DNA from: Allorhizobium pseudoryzae | GTDB taxonomy: Bacteria; Pseudomonadota; Alphaproteobacteria; Rhizobiales; Rhizobiaceae | Direction: 5' to 3' | Assembly (NCBI RefSeq): GCF_011046245.1 | Contig: NZ_CP049241.1 | Location: forward strand, 310,001-374,000 | DNA length: 64,000 nucleotides | Shown here: positions 27,825 to 37,171 of the stretch, piece by piece | How the letters are laid out: every line of letters starts with the position of its first letter | Numbering within the stretch: position 1 is the first letter of the stretch | Translations under genes and position numbers: made by a program | Notes under the pieces: model-generated | Databases searched by the model: none | What the model saw: the letters and a program-made list of their open reading frames with translations, nothing else | Told to the model about the DNA's origin: nothing

Positions 27825-28058
27825 ATGAACCGGTTCGAAGGCGGTGGCCATCGGGAAGCCAAGATCCGTTACCTGGATGGCGACTACCAGATCCTGTCGC
27901 CGGGCGCCTTCGTCACCTGCGCGATCACCGGCGCGACGATCCCGGTGGATGAGCTGCGCTACTGGAGCGTGGCGCGCCAGGAGGCCTATGCCGATTGCGC
28001 CGCCTCGCTGGAAGCCGACAAGCGCGCCGGCATTCTGCCCAACCAGAGCCGCGCCTGA
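27825..28058 (+). CDS. DUF2093 domain-containing protein
   Basis: A 77-residue protein found next to mutL or lpxK in many Rhizobiales. The N-terminal MNRFEGGGHREAKIRYLDGD and the CAITGATIPVDELRYWSV segment are the recognisable conserved parts. The ATG at 27825 has AGGAGA about eight bases upstream; the ATG at 27801 would precede that ribosome-binding site. It converges on lpxK, with seven bases between stops. Function is unknown. Confidence 0.85.
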   Translation: MNRFEGGGHREAKIRYLDGDYQILSPGAFVTCAITGATIPVDELRYWSVARQEAYADCAASLEADKRAGILPNQSRA

Positions 28059-28065
28059 GGCAGGC

Positions 28066-29106
28066 CTATCCGTTTCGCTTTTCCGTCAGCAGCCGCGCCC
28101 TGCAGCGGGCGATCGCCTCATCGATCATCTTGGCCGGCGCCTGCGGATCGTCGAAGACCATCTCGACCTCCACCACCGTCAGCCGTGACCGCAACGTCTC
28201 GGCGGCACCATGATGGCCGGCAAGGCGCGCGGCGTCCTTGGCGGTGGTGACCAGCGTCAGACCGTCCTTGTCGGCATCCGCCATCAGGTCGGTCAGTTCG
28301 TCCTCGCTGAAATAATGATGGTCGGGAAAATCCCGCCGCAGCGCGATCTGTCCGCCGAGGCTTTCCACCGTGCGGTAGAATTTGGCCGGATCTGCAATGC
28401 CGGCAAAGGCGAGGAGCGGCTTCTCCTTGATCTCCGGCGCCGGGCCCGGCTTGAGGCTCGCGACGCGCACCGGCTTTCCGGCGCGTGCGGCCTGGCGCAC
28501 CAGCGGATCGGCGGCCTCCCCCTCACCCACCCGCAGCAGCGAGGACATCTGCAGCATCTGCTGGCGCAGCGGCGCGCGCACCGGGCCTGCCGGCACGATA
28601 TGGCCATTGCCGATACCGCGGCCGGAATCGACCACCACCAGGGCAAAGTCGATATGGAGCCGGGCGCTCTGGAAACCATCATCCATGATGATGAAATCGA
28701 CGCCCTCCGCCACCAGCCGCTCCGCACCCTGATGGCGGCGGCGCGAAATCACCGTGATCGCCTCGCGGGCGAGCAGCAACGGTTCGTCACCGACGGCATC
28801 GGCGCGGTGGTGGTGCGGATCGACGAGGGTGGTGACGTCGAGAGAGCCGCCATAACCGCGGCTGAGGAAACCGGGCGTCAGGCCTTTGGCCCTGGCGGCC
28901 TTGGCAATCGCCAGTGCCGTCGGCGTCTTGCCGGCACCGCCCACGGTAAAATTGCCGACGCAGAAGACGGGAACGGGGACGCTCGGCGGTTTGGCGCGGG
29001 CCATGCGCCGGCCGGCAATGCCGCCATAGACGAGCGAGACCGGCCAGAGGCTCCAAGCCCGCCAGTCGGCTTTCGTCCACCAGAAGGGCGGCGCATCCGA
29101 AACCAT
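28066..29106 (-). CDS. lpxK: tetraacyldisaccharide 4'-kinase
   Basis: Inner-membrane kinase that adds the 4'-phosphate to the lipid A precursor to give lipid IVA. About 346 residues, with N-terminal hydrophobic segment, Walker [15 protein letters not shown] near residue 55, [13 protein letters not shown] and DDGFQ, all family signatures. I choose ATG 29106 ([10 protein letters not shown]), which has GGAGG ten bases upstream; the open frame continues to 29169. It is the last gene of the minus-strand lipid A/Kdo cluster. Confidence 0.95.
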   Translation of the reverse strand: MVSDAPPFWWTKADWRAWSLWPVSLVYGGIAGRRMARAKPPSVPVPVFCVGNFTVGGAGKTPTALAIAKAARAKGLTPGFLSRGYGGSLDVTTLVDPHHHRADAVGDEPLLLAREAITVISRRRHQGAERLVAEGVDFIIMDDGFQSARLHIDFALVVVDSGRGIGNGHIVPAGPVRAPLRQQMLQMSSLLRVGEGEAADPLVRQAARAGKPVRVASLKPGPAPEIKEKPLLAFAGIADPAKFYRTVESLGGQIALRRDFPDHHYFSEDELTDLMADADKDGLTLVTTAKDAARLAGHHGAAETLRSRLTVVEVEMVFDDPQAPAKMIDEAIARCRARLLTEKRNG

Positions 29107-29183
29107 CTTGTCCATCCCTCCAGCCGCACCGGCTTTGCGGCCCATGCCCGCCTGTGGCCCGATGGCCATCGGACCGGCTTTCG

Positions 29184-29912
29184 TCAGGCCGGCAATGGCG
29201 TGGGCAACAGCGTTTCCAGGCCGGTAATATCCTCCAGCACGTGATCGGCGGCAGCCTCCAGCGAGGCGACCGAGCCGGTACCGGTCAGAACCGCCACCTT
29301 CAGGCCGGCCTTCGCGGCGGCGGCCATGTGCAGATCATGATTGTTGTCGCCGATCACCGCAACCTCAGACGGGTCGAGCCCCGTCAGCCGGCAGAACCCC
29401 ATCACCATGCCCGGCTCCGGCTTGCAGCCGAAACCGCTATCGTAGCCGGCGATGTAATCGAGATGATCGAGGAACCCGAATCGGCGCGCGGTCTCGCGGA
29501 TCGACCGTTCGTTGTCGCTGGATGCGACACCGAGGACAAAACCGCGGGACTTCAGCCGCCCGAAATAGGCGCCGAGATCCGTCACCGCGACGGAGAAATC
29601 CGATGCCCGCACGAAGAGATCATCGAGTTCGATCGTCAGGCTTCCCACCTCGCGCAGCGAGCCGGCGGCAACGAACCCGGCGGCAATCTGCGCGGCAGTG
29701 CCGGCGGCAAACAGGCTGTCGGCCTTCGTCTTGCCGGTGACGGGATCCATGCCGCAGGCGCGCAGGAGCTGCTCTTCGAATTCCGGAGCACCACCGGCGG
29801 CGGCAATCCGTGCCGCCTCGCGGTTCACCGGTCCCCAGCTTTCATCGTAGCGGAGAAGCGTGCCATCCTTGTCGAACAGGAGACCGCGGATCGAGGAGAG
29901 GGACGACGCCAT
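29184..29912 (-). CDS. HAD-superfamily phosphatase (phosphoglycolate phosphatase-like)
   Basis: A 242-residue HAD hydrolase with all motifs: [10 protein letters not shown] (nucleophile and acid Asp), [19 protein letters not shown] and [13 protein letters not shown] helical cap is present between motifs 1 and 2. The start shares one base with the end of waaA, and lpxK follows after ~77 bases. Kdo-8-phosphate phosphatase (KdsC) is smaller and lacks a cap, so a lipopolysaccharide role is not supported beyond position; the substrate is unknown. Confidence 0.82.
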   Translation of the reverse strand: MASSLSSIRGLLFDKDGTLLRYDESWGPVNREAARIAAAGGAPEFEEQLLRACGMDPVTGKTKADSLFAAGTAAQIAAGFVAAGSLREVGSLTIELDDLFVRASDFSVAVTDLGAYFGRLKSRGFVLGVASSDNERSIRETARRFGFLDHLDYIAGYDSGFGCKPEPGMVMGFCRLTGLDPSEVAVIGDNNHDLHMAAAAKAGLKVAVLTGTGSVASLEAAADHVLEDITGLETLLPTPLPA

Positions 29913-31225
29913 CAGCCGTCCGTTCCGGCCGGACGCAGCCGTGCGGTCACGGTCAGCGGGTTGATATAGGGTTCGAGCGCCTTGATGGTGGTGGACAGCG
30001 CGCCGCGCATGTCCTGCACCGCCTCATGGCCGCAATCGATCATCTTGCGGCGGGCGATATCGTTGGTCATCAGGTAATGCACGGCCTTGGCCAGCATTTC
30101 CACATCACGGATCATCCGGGCGCCGCCCTTGCGTATGATGTGCTGGTAGGTCTCCCGGAAGTTCTGGACATTCGGGCCGGAGAGGACAGCGCAGCCGATC
30201 ATCGAGGATTCCATCGGGTTCTGCCCGCCCTCCTCCGTCAGCGAACGACCGACAAAGGAGATTTCCGTCAGGCGCAGGTAAAGCCCCATTTCGCCGATCG
30301 TATCCCCGAGGAAGATATCCGTTTCCGGGGTGATCTCGTCATTGCGCGAGCGGCGCGCGACCTTCAGGCCCTTTTCGGTGAGCATCGCCTCAATCTCGTC
30401 GCCCCGCTCCGGATGGCGTGGCACGATGATGGTGAGCTGCTGGTTGCGCGGCTTCAGCGCCCGGTGGACAAAAGCCGCCGCCGCCTCTTCCCCATCGAAG
30501 GTGCAGACCGCGGCCCAGGTGCGGCGCTCGCCGATCTGGGCGCGATACAGCGAGAGCAGCTCCGGATCGACCGGCGGCGGATCGGTGTCGCCCTTCAGAT
30601 TGCCGGAAATCACGACGGGCCAGGAGCCGAGATCGAGAAAACGCTCGGCATCGAGGTCCGAGCGTGCCACGACCAGCGACAGCTTGCCGAACAGAAGTTC
30701 GGCCACCTTGCTGTTGCGCTGCCAGCGATCATAGGAGCGATCGGAGAGGCGGCCGTTCACCCGGATCTGCGGAATGTTGCGGCGGGCAAGCTCTGCCATC
30801 GTCGTCGGCCACATCTCCGATTCGGCGGTGATCGCCGCATCCGGATGCCAGTAGGCGATGAACCGCTTGATCGGGAATTTCAGGTCGAGCGGCACATACT
30901 GGTGGATGACATCGTCGCCCAGGCGGTTGGCGACCACTTCGGCGGAGGTCACCGTCCCGGTCGTCAGCAGAACATGGATTTCGCGGCGCAGCAGTTCGCG
31001 GATGAGCGGAATGACGGCATTCGTTTCGCCGACGCTTGCCGCGTGCACCCAGACCAGCGGTCCGTGCGGCCGCGGCTGGCTGGCAAAGCCGAACCGCTCC
31101 AGCCGGCGCTTGCGGTCTTCCTTGCCCTTCAGGGCACGATAGGTGAGATAAGGTGACATCAGCGGATAGGCGCAGATGCCCGCGACACGGTATCCCATAA
31201 GGGCTATGCGCGCCAAGCCGCTCAC
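29912..31225 (-). CDS. waaA: 3-deoxy-D-manno-octulosonic acid transferase
   Basis: Adds Kdo from CMP-Kdo to lipid IVA at the inner membrane. 437 residues with an N-terminal membrane anchor (GYRVAGICAYPL), the base-like GPLVWVHAASVGETNA, LTTGTVTSAEV, AESEMWP and the GT-B C-terminal FVGRSLTEEGGQNPMES. The start is a GTG at 31225 with AAGGA upstream. It lies between DUF4170 and the HAD gene in the cluster with lpxK. Confidence 0.95.
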   Translation of the reverse strand: MSGLARIALMGYRVAGICAYPLMSPYLTYRALKGKEDRKRRLERFGFASQPRPHGPLVWVHAASVGETNAVIPLIRELLRREIHVLLTTGTVTSAEVVANRLGDDVIHQYVPLDLKFPIKRFIAYWHPDAAITAESEMWPTTMAELARRNIPQIRVNGRLSDRSYDRWQRNSKVAELLFGKLSLVVARSDLDAERFLDLGSWPVVISGNLKGDTDPPPVDPELLSLYRAQIGERRTWAAVCTFDGEEAAAAFVHRALKPRNQQLTIIVPRHPERGDEIEAMLTEKGLKVARRSRNDEITPETDIFLGDTIGEMGLYLRLTEISFVGRSLTEEGGQNPMESSMIGCAVLSGPNVQNFRETYQHIIRKGGARMIRDVEMLAKAVHYLMTNDIARRKMIDCGHEAVQDMRGALSTTIKALEPYINPLTVTARLRPAGTDG

Positions 31226-31343
31226 CGTTTCTCGATCCTTACGTTCACCGTCCGCCTCACTGCCCGCCGTGGGCCCCTGTTCAGCAGGCCCTAAGTCATA
31301 AATGCGTCAAAAACGCGCCGCCCCGCGCGCTTCCCCCGCACCC

Positions 31344-31583
31344 TCAATCGTTGGAATTGGGGTCCAGAAGACGGTGCATGTGAACGATGAAGTAGCGCAT
31401 ATGCGCATTGTCGACGGTCGCCTGCGCCTTGGACTTCCAGGCCGTCAGGGCGCTTGCGTAATCCGGATAGATGCCGACGATATCGAGCGCCTTCAGATCC
31501 TTGAACTCGACACCTTGCAGGCTTTCAAGCTCGCCCCCGAACACCAGGTGAAGAAGTTGCTTTTTGCCGCTCTGGTCGGTCAT
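31344..31583 (-). CDS. DUF4170 domain-containing protein
   Basis: A 79-residue cytoplasmic protein with the DUF4170 pattern: HLVFGGEL near the start, GIYPDYASALTAWKSKAQ in the middle, and MRYFIVHMHRLLDP at the end. This small family regularly sits beside waaA and cysQ in Rhizobiales, but nothing is known of its action. It is followed by waaA after ~118 bases. Confidence 0.85.
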   Translation of the reverse strand: MTDQSGKKQLLHLVFGGELESLQGVEFKDLKALDIVGIYPDYASALTAWKSKAQATVDNAHMRYFIVHMHRLLDPNSND

Positions 31584-31642
31584 TGTCAGCCTCGTCTATG
31601 CTTGAAAAAGAGTACTTTTCCTGCGGCATTCCGCGGCAAAGG

Positions 31643-32434
31643 TCAACCCGCGCGAAGCCCGTGGACCAGGCTATCCAGCACATGTTCCGCACCGCCGCAC
31701 AAAATGTCGTGCTGCACCTCGCGGCGGTTGTAGATCAGGCGGTTTTCGTCAAGATCGACCAGGCGCCCGCCGGCCCGCTCCAGAATGAGATCGGCGGCAG
31801 CCAGATCCCAGTCATGGCTGTTGCGCTTGACCACCGTGCCATCGATCCGGCCATCCGCGACCATGGCCAGACGATAGGCGAGCGAGGGCACGTGCCGGAT
31901 CCGGTTCAGCGTTGCGCGGAAGTCCGACGAGAAGCGCCCGAGCATGTCTTCGGCGACCGCGATCTGCCGGACAGCACCGGGTTTTGCGGACGAGACCGAG
32001 ATTGCGACATCGTTCTTATAGGCCTGGGCGCCCGCAACGGCATAAAATTCCTCGGCGAGCGCCGGGGCATAAAGCACGCCGGCAACGGGGCTGCCGCGAT
32101 GAACCACGGCGACGCTGACGCACCAGGTCTTTTCGCCGTTGATGAAGGCGCGGGTGCCGTCGATCGGATCAACGACGAAGAGGGTCTCGACATTGAGCCT
32201 TGCCGCATCGTCATCGGTTTCTTCCGACAACCAGCCGTAATTCGGACGGGCGTTCAAAAGCAGGCTCTGCAGACGGTCATTCGAAGCAAAATCCGCCGCA
32301 CTGACCGGCGAGCGCCCCTCGTTCTTCCACCAGACCTCCGGCGATTTGCCGAAGAAACCGAGCGCGATCTCGCCGGCTTGGCGCGCCGCGTCGCGGATCA
32401 GCGCCAGGTCTTGCGTCCAGTCTGCATCTGGCAT
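31643..32434 (-). CDS. cysQ: 3'(2'),5'-bisphosphate nucleotidase CysQ family
   Basis: Inositol-monophosphatase-superfamily enzyme of about 263 residues; it dephosphorylates PAP from sulfate assimilation. The metal-binding motifs DPIDGTRAFINGE and DWDLAAADLILERAGG are intact, together with LSEETDDD. The ATG at 32434 is my start; a TTG at 32443 would add three residues. It follows pmbA and sits in the lipid A/Kdo cluster. An inositol monophosphatase role cannot be strictly excluded. Confidence 0.88.
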   Translation of the reverse strand: MPDADWTQDLALIRDAARQAGEIALGFFGKSPEVWWKNEGRSPVSAADFASNDRLQSLLLNARPNYGWLSEETDDDAARLNVETLFVVDPIDGTRAFINGEKTWCVSVAVVHRGSPVAGVLYAPALAEEFYAVAGAQAYKNDVAISVSSAKPGAVRQIAVAEDMLGRFSSDFRATLNRIRHVPSLAYRLAMVADGRIDGTVVKRNSHDWDLAAADLILERAGGRLVDLDENRLIYNRREVQHDILCGGAEHVLDSLVHGLRAG

Positions 32435-32445
32435 CCCGCTCAAGG

Positions 32446-33792
32446 TCAGCGTCCCGCCAGCGTCATGCCTTCGATCGCGATCGTCGGCGCGGCGACGCCG
32501 TATTTGCGATCGATGTCGTTGGCGGGGGTGACACGCATGAACATGTCCTTGAGGTTGGAGGCGATCGTGACTTCCGAGACCGGATAGGCGAGTTCGCCGT
32601 TTTCGATCCAGAAGCCGGTCGCGCCGCGGCTGTATTCGCCGGTAATCATGTTGACGCCCTGGCCGATGAGTTCGGTGACGTAAAAACCGGTGCCGATGCT
32701 GCGGATCAGGTCTTGCGGCGCAATCTCGCCCGGCTCCAGCGCGAGATTGGTCGACGCCGGCGTGACGGCAGTTCCACCGCGCACGCCGCGGCCATTGGTC
32801 GGCAGGCCCAGCTCGCGACCAGTGGAGGTCGAGAGGAACCAGTGCTTCAGCACGCCGTCCTCGATCATCACCATGCGTTCGCCCTTCACGCCTTCGCCAT
32901 CGAAGGGCCGCGAGGAGGAGCCGCGCACGACGAGCGGATCATCGGTGATGTTGAGGCCGGACTTCAGCACCTGCTGACCCATCTTGTCGCGCAGGAAACT
33001 CGTCTTGCGGGCGACCGAGGCGCCGTTGATCGCGCCGGCGATATGGCCGACGAAGCCGCGGGCGACCCGTGGATCGAAGACGACGGTGAGATTGCTGCCG
33101 GTCGGCACCTGCCGCGGATTGATGCGTTTGACCACCCGCTCGCCGGCGCGACGGCCGATCAGCTCTGCGGCATCGAGATCGGCGGCATAGAGGCGGCTGT
33201 CGAAATCATAGTCGCGCTCCATCTTCGTGCCTTCGCCGGCAATCACGCTGACGGAACGGCCGAAGCGGCTGGCCATATAACTGCCGGAAAAGCCGTTGGA
33301 GGTGACGAGAACCAGACCGCCGATTCCGGCGGAGGCGCCCGCGCCGGAGGAGTTGGTGACACCGGCGACCGAAAGGGCCGCCTGCTCCATGGCAAGGGCG
33401 GCGTCCGTCATCTCGACGGTCGACATCTCCGTTGCGTCATAAAGCTCGAGGTCCGGATAGAAGCGGGCAAGATCCACCTCGTCCGCCAGGCAGGCGAAGG
33501 GATCTTCCGGCGAGACCTTCGCCATGGCGACGGCGCGTTCGGCCAGCGCCTTCAGGTCGAAACCCGGATTGGCGGAGACGCTTGCCACCTGACGCCCGAC
33601 GAAGACGCGCAGCGAAAAATCGTCGCTTTCGGAGGCTTCGGTGCTTTCCACCTTGCCGAGCCGCACGCTGACGGAGCGGGAACGGGAGCGGACGACCACC
33701 GCATCGGCCTGATCGGCACCCGCCTTTTGTGCAAGATCGATGAGCTCGCTTGCGCGAGAGAGGAGGGCACCGGAATCGATTTCAGACGACAT
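32446..33792 (-). CDS. pmbA: TldD/PmbA-family metalloprotease subunit
   Basis: PmbA/TldE-type protein, 448 residues. It has the family's N-terminal GADQADAVVVRSRS segment, RRAGERVVKRINPRQ, FDPRVARGFVGHIAGAINGA, and SSRPFDGEGV. The HExxxH motif found in TldD is absent, as expected of the PmbA partner, which forms a heterodimer that trims peptides such as CcdA or microcin precursors. TldD itself is not in the window. It leads the minus-strand cluster ending in lpxK. Confidence 0.92.
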   Translation of the reverse strand: MSSEIDSGALLSRASELIDLAQKAGADQADAVVVRSRSRSVSVRLGKVESTEASESDDFSLRVFVGRQVASVSANPGFDLKALAERAVAMAKVSPEDPFACLADEVDLARFYPDLELYDATEMSTVEMTDAALAMEQAALSVAGVTNSSGAGASAGIGGLVLVTSNGFSGSYMASRFGRSVSVIAGEGTKMERDYDFDSRLYAADLDAAELIGRRAGERVVKRINPRQVPTGSNLTVVFDPRVARGFVGHIAGAINGASVARKTSFLRDKMGQQVLKSGLNITDDPLVVRGSSSRPFDGEGVKGERMVMIEDGVLKHWFLSTSTGRELGLPTNGRGVRGGTAVTPASTNLALEPGEIAPQDLIRSIGTGFYVTELIGQGVNMITGEYSRGATGFWIENGELAYPVSEVTIASNLKDMFMRVTPANDIDRKYGVAAPTIAIEGMTLAGR

Positions 33793-33894
33793 GGGATGAG
33801 CCTTTCATTCCCGAACCATGTATTGTGCACTAGAGAAAGCATCAAGGGCGGAGTTCGATTCTTCGCTGCAATCCTCCAGAACCCGAGAGAACGC

Positions 33895-35697
33895 ATGGCA
33901 ACAACAGACCCGATGCTGAACGAGACGCTGCTGCTTCTGGGAGGTGCGGTGCTGGCCGCTCCCATTTTCAAGAAACTGGGGCTCGGCACCGTGCTCGGCT
34001 ATCTCGCCGCCGGCATCGTCATTGGCCCGATCCTCAGGCTGATCAACGATCCGCAGGAAGTGCTGCACGTTTCGGAACTCGGCGTCGTTTTCCTGCTCTT
34101 CATCATCGGACTGGAGCTGAAACCCTCGCGTCTGTGGCAGATGCGCGGCGATATCTTCGTGCTCGGAACGGCGCAGGTGGTGCTTTCCGGTTTTGCGCTG
34201 ACGGGCCTTGCCTGGCTGGCCGGCCTCTCCTCCTGGCAGGGCAGCATCATTGCAGGCTTCGGCCTGGCGCTTTCCTCCACCGCTTTCGCGCTGCAGATCC
34301 TGGCCGATAACGGCGAAGCCAATACCGCCTATGGACGGCGATCCTTCTCCGTGCTGCTGTTCCAGGATCTCGCCATCGTGCCGCTTCTGGCGCTCGTCAC
34401 GCTGCTCGGCTCGGGAGAAACGGAAACCAGCTCCTTCTTCCGCGATTTCGCCGTGGCGGCAGCGGCCGTCGCGCTGCTGGTGCTCGCCGGTCGTTACCTG
34501 CTGACGCCGATGTTCCAGGTGATTGCCCGCACCGGCGCGCGCGAGGTGATGCTGGCAGCGGCGCTGCTGGTGGTCCTTGGATCGGCAATCATCATGCAGC
34601 TTGCCGGTCTCTCCATGGCCATGGGCGCCTTCCTCGCCGGCGTGATGCTGGCCGAATCCTCCTACCGGCACGAGCTGGAGGCGGATATCGAGCCGTTCCG
34701 CGGCCTTCTGCTTGCGATGTTCTTCATCGCCGTGGGTCTCTCGCTGGAACTCGGCGCGATCCTCGACAACCTCCTGCTGATCCTGCTCGGCGTGCCGGCC
34801 TTCATGATCGTCAAGGCGATGGTGCTCTATGGGTTGAGCCGTCTTTGGGGCTCGACGCATGAGGATGCCGCCAGCATCGCCGCGCTTCTGCCGCAGGGCG
34901 GCGAATTCGGCTTCGTGCTCTTCACCACGGCGGTGGCCGCCGGCCTTTTGACGCCCGCCACCTCCTCGCTGCTGATTGCGAGCGTCACGCTGTCGATGGC
35001 GCTGACGCCGCTCGGTGCTGCGCTGACAAGGCGTTTTCTGGTGCGCGAAGAGCGCGAGGAACTGGCCGAAGACTTCGACGGTGCCGGCGCCGACGTGCTG
35101 ATGGTGGGCTTTTCCCGCTTCGGCCAGATCGCCGCGCAGATCCTGCTTGCCGGCGGCAGCGACGTGACGGTGATCGACGATTCCGCCGACCGTATCCGCC
35201 AGGCCTCCACCTTCGGTTTCCGCATCTATTTCGGCGACGGCACGCGGCGCGAGGTGCTGGTGGCAGCCGGCATCGAGCGGGCCAAGATCGTCGCGGTCTG
35301 CACGCAGAAGCCGGAGATCACTGACAAGGTCGTCAACATGATCCGGACCGAGTTTCCGGATGTGCGGCTCTTCGTGCGCTCCTATGACCGCATCCACTCG
35401 CTGTCGCTCCGGGCGCGCGAGGTGGAATACGAACTGCGCGAGACCCTCGAGTCCGGTCTCCTGTTCGGCCGCAAGATGCTGGAGGGCCTTGGCACTGCGG
35501 AATCGCAGGCGTCGGAAATCGGCGACGACATTCGCAGGCGCGACGAAGAGAGGCTGCAGATCCAGGCGGCGGAAGGTATCTCGGCCGGTCAGCACATGCT
35601 GCACACCCGCCCCGTTCGTCCGGAACCGCTGATGAAGCCGAAGCGGGCGCCGGTTCTCGATCCGCGCGATGCGGCAGAACAGGCCGACACGCTCTGA
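33895..35697 (+). CDS. KefB/CPA2-type monovalent cation:proton antiporter with TrkA-N domain
   Basis: A 600-residue inner-membrane antiporter. About twelve hydrophobic helices cover residues ~5-385 (LGGAVLAAPIFKKLGLGTVLGYLAAGIVIGP, FLLFIIGLELKP), then an NAD-binding TrkA-N domain (VLMVGFSRFGQIAAQILL, DDSADRIRQA, YFGDGTRREVL). I start at ATG 33895, ten bases after GAGAG; the open frame runs back to 32713 but that part is antisense to pmbA. The protein resembles KefB/KefC glutathione-gated potassium efflux systems; no KefF/G ancillary gene is adjacent. Confidence 0.92.
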   Translation: MATTDPMLNETLLLLGGAVLAAPIFKKLGLGTVLGYLAAGIVIGPILRLINDPQEVLHVSELGVVFLLFIIGLELKPSRLWQMRGDIFVLGTAQVVLSGFALTGLAWLAGLSSWQGSIIAGFGLALSSTAFALQILADNGEANTAYGRRSFSVLLFQDLAIVPLLALVTLLGSGETETSSFFRDFAVAAAAVALLVLAGRYLLTPMFQVIARTGAREVMLAAALLVVLGSAIIMQLAGLSMAMGAFLAGVMLAESSYRHELEADIEPFRGLLLAMFFIAVGLSLELGAILDNLLLILLGVPAFMIVKAMVLYGLSRLWGSTHEDAASIAALLPQGGEFGFVLFTTAVAAGLLTPATSSLLIASVTLSMALTPLGAALTRRFLVREEREELAEDFDGAGADVLMVGFSRFGQIAAQILLAGGSDVTVIDDSADRIRQASTFGFRIYFGDGTRREVLVAAGIERAKIVAVCTQKPEITDKVVNMIRTEFPDVRLFVRSYDRIHSLSLRAREVEYELRETLESGLLFGRKMLEGLGTAESQASEIGDDIRRRDEERLQIQAAEGISAGQHMLHTRPVRPEPLMKPKRAPVLDPRDAAEQADTL

Positions 35698-35708
35698 CCT
35701 TTGCGAGA

Positions 35709-36593
35709 TCAGGCGCGGGCGGAGGCCTTCATCAGGCTCTCCAGCCCGCGTTTCAGCTCATCCTTGACGCCCTCGGTTTCGCTGAGGATCTCGCGCACCT
35801 TCAGAAAATCCAGAACACCGAAGCGGTTGACCGGCGGGCGCAGGAACAGCTGCGGCGGATGCAGCTTGAGCTTCAGCGCGATGCAGGCCTGCATCATCAG
35901 CTGGCTGGCGCCGAACATGCTTTCGATGCGGTTCGGCGCATGGGTGCCGTCGCCTTCCGGGCCACCGACCACATCCACACCGATGACGATATCGGCCCCG
36001 TCTGCCACATGTTCATAGGGGATCGGATTGAAGATGCCGCCATCCACCATGATGCGGCCGTTGATGCGCACCGGCATGAAGAGGCCGGGAATGGCAGCCG
36101 AGGCGGCAATCGCCGGAGCAAGGTCGCCTTCTTCGAGGATCACTTCCGACTGCCCGTAATAATCCGTTACCGCGACCTTCAGCGGGATGGCGAGATCCTC
36201 GAAGCGTGCGGGGATTTGCGGTGGCAGGAAGGCAGTGAGGATGCGTTCGAGGTTGAAGTGGCCGAGCCGGAAGCCGCCGACCATGTCGCGCATGGAGGCA
36301 GGGCCGAGCGACCAGAGGCGGTTCAGCACCGTGCCGCGATTGCCGAGCGTTTCGATGGTGAAGTCGCGGATGTCGCCCCCCGACATGCCGGCGGCCATGC
36401 CCGCGCCGAAGATGGCGCCGATCGAGGAACCGGCGATCGCCACCGGGCGGATCCCCATCTCGTCCAGCGCCTCGATGACAGCAATATGCGCGATGCCGCG
36501 GGCGCCGCCTCCACCAAGCGCCAGTGCCACCCGCGGGCCATCGCCGGGCCTGGATGCAACGGGGGCCTCGGGAAGCGATAGCCGCGTGTTCAT
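35709..36593 (-). CDS. patatin-like phospholipase (RssA type)
   Basis: A 294-residue serine acyl hydrolase. The oxyanion loop GGGGARG, the nucleophile motif GSSIG and the Asp in DGG (MVDGGIFNPIP) are all present, giving a complete Ser-Asp dyad. No signal peptide or membrane helix is seen. Bacterial RssA-like proteins of this size hydrolyse lipid or thioester substrates; which one is unknown. It is convergent with the antiporter gene. Confidence 0.9.
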   Translation of the reverse strand: MNTRLSLPEAPVASRPGDGPRVALALGGGGARGIAHIAVIEALDEMGIRPVAIAGSSIGAIFGAGMAAGMSGGDIRDFTIETLGNRGTVLNRLWSLGPASMRDMVGGFRLGHFNLERILTAFLPPQIPARFEDLAIPLKVAVTDYYGQSEVILEEGDLAPAIAASAAIPGLFMPVRINGRIMVDGGIFNPIPYEHVADGADIVIGVDVVGGPEGDGTHAPNRIESMFGASQLMMQACIALKLKLHPPQLFLRPPVNRFGVLDFLKVREILSETEGVKDELKRGLESLMKASARA

Positions 36594-36604
36594 CCGGTAT
36601 CCCT

Positions 36605-37165
36605 TCAGGCGGGCTGGTATCGGAAGAAATGGATGCGGGTATCGCCGAACAGTCGCTGCTCGAGGGAGACGAAAACCGGATCGACCGACAGCGTCACGTC
36701 GGCCCGTTCCTCGACCACCACCAAAGCTCCGGGCAGCAGCCAGCCGCCCTCGTGCGCGGCAGCAAGCGCGGCCTCGCCCAAGCCCTCACCATAGGGCGGA
36801 TCGGCGAACAGGAAATGGAAGGGCTCGATCGTGCCAACGCCGCCGAGCTTGGTCGCGTCGCGTCTCAGAATGCGGGCGCGGCCGTGCAGGCCGAACTGCT
36901 CGATGTTTTCCCAGAGAAGGCCCCTGCCCTCGACGCTGTTTTCGACAAAGAGCGCGCTGCGACAGCCCCGCGACAGGGCTTCGAGCCCCACCGCGCCGGT
37001 GCCGGCGAAGAGATCGATGACGCGGGCATCCTCGATCGCTTCGGGATAGACATGGCCGATGATGTTGAACAGGCTTTCGCGCGTCCGGTCGATGGTCGGC
37101 CGGATCGCGTTGGATTTGGGCGTGGCCAGCGTGCGGCCACGAAACTCACCACCTACGATCCGCAC
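36605..37165 (-). CDS. rsmD: 16S rRNA (guanine(966)-N(2))-methyltransferase
   Basis: Rossmann-type SAM methyltransferase, 186 residues. It starts MRIVGGEFRGR (GTG start at 37165), then IRPTIDRTRESLFNII, VIDLFAGTGAVGLEALSRG (SAM loop) and FADPPYGEG (catalytic DPPY). These are the RsmD signatures. It follows the pseudouridine synthase by six bases on the minus strand, so two rRNA-modifying enzymes share an operon. Confidence 0.95.
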   Translation of the reverse strand: MRIVGGEFRGRTLATPKSNAIRPTIDRTRESLFNIIGHVYPEAIEDARVIDLFAGTGAVGLEALSRGCRSALFVENSVEGRGLLWENIEQFGLHGRARILRRDATKLGGVGTIEPFHFLFADPPYGEGLGEAALAAAHEGGWLLPGALVVVEERADVTLSVDPVFVSLEQRLFGDTRIHFFRYQPA

Positions 37166-37171
37166 GTCACA

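Noticed and set aside
32713..33894. Frame extending the antiporter by 394 residues upstream
   Set aside because: This stretch is the complement of pmbA; the translated residues are Arg/His/Gly-rich shadow sequence, and ATG 33895 begins the antiporter's first membrane helix.
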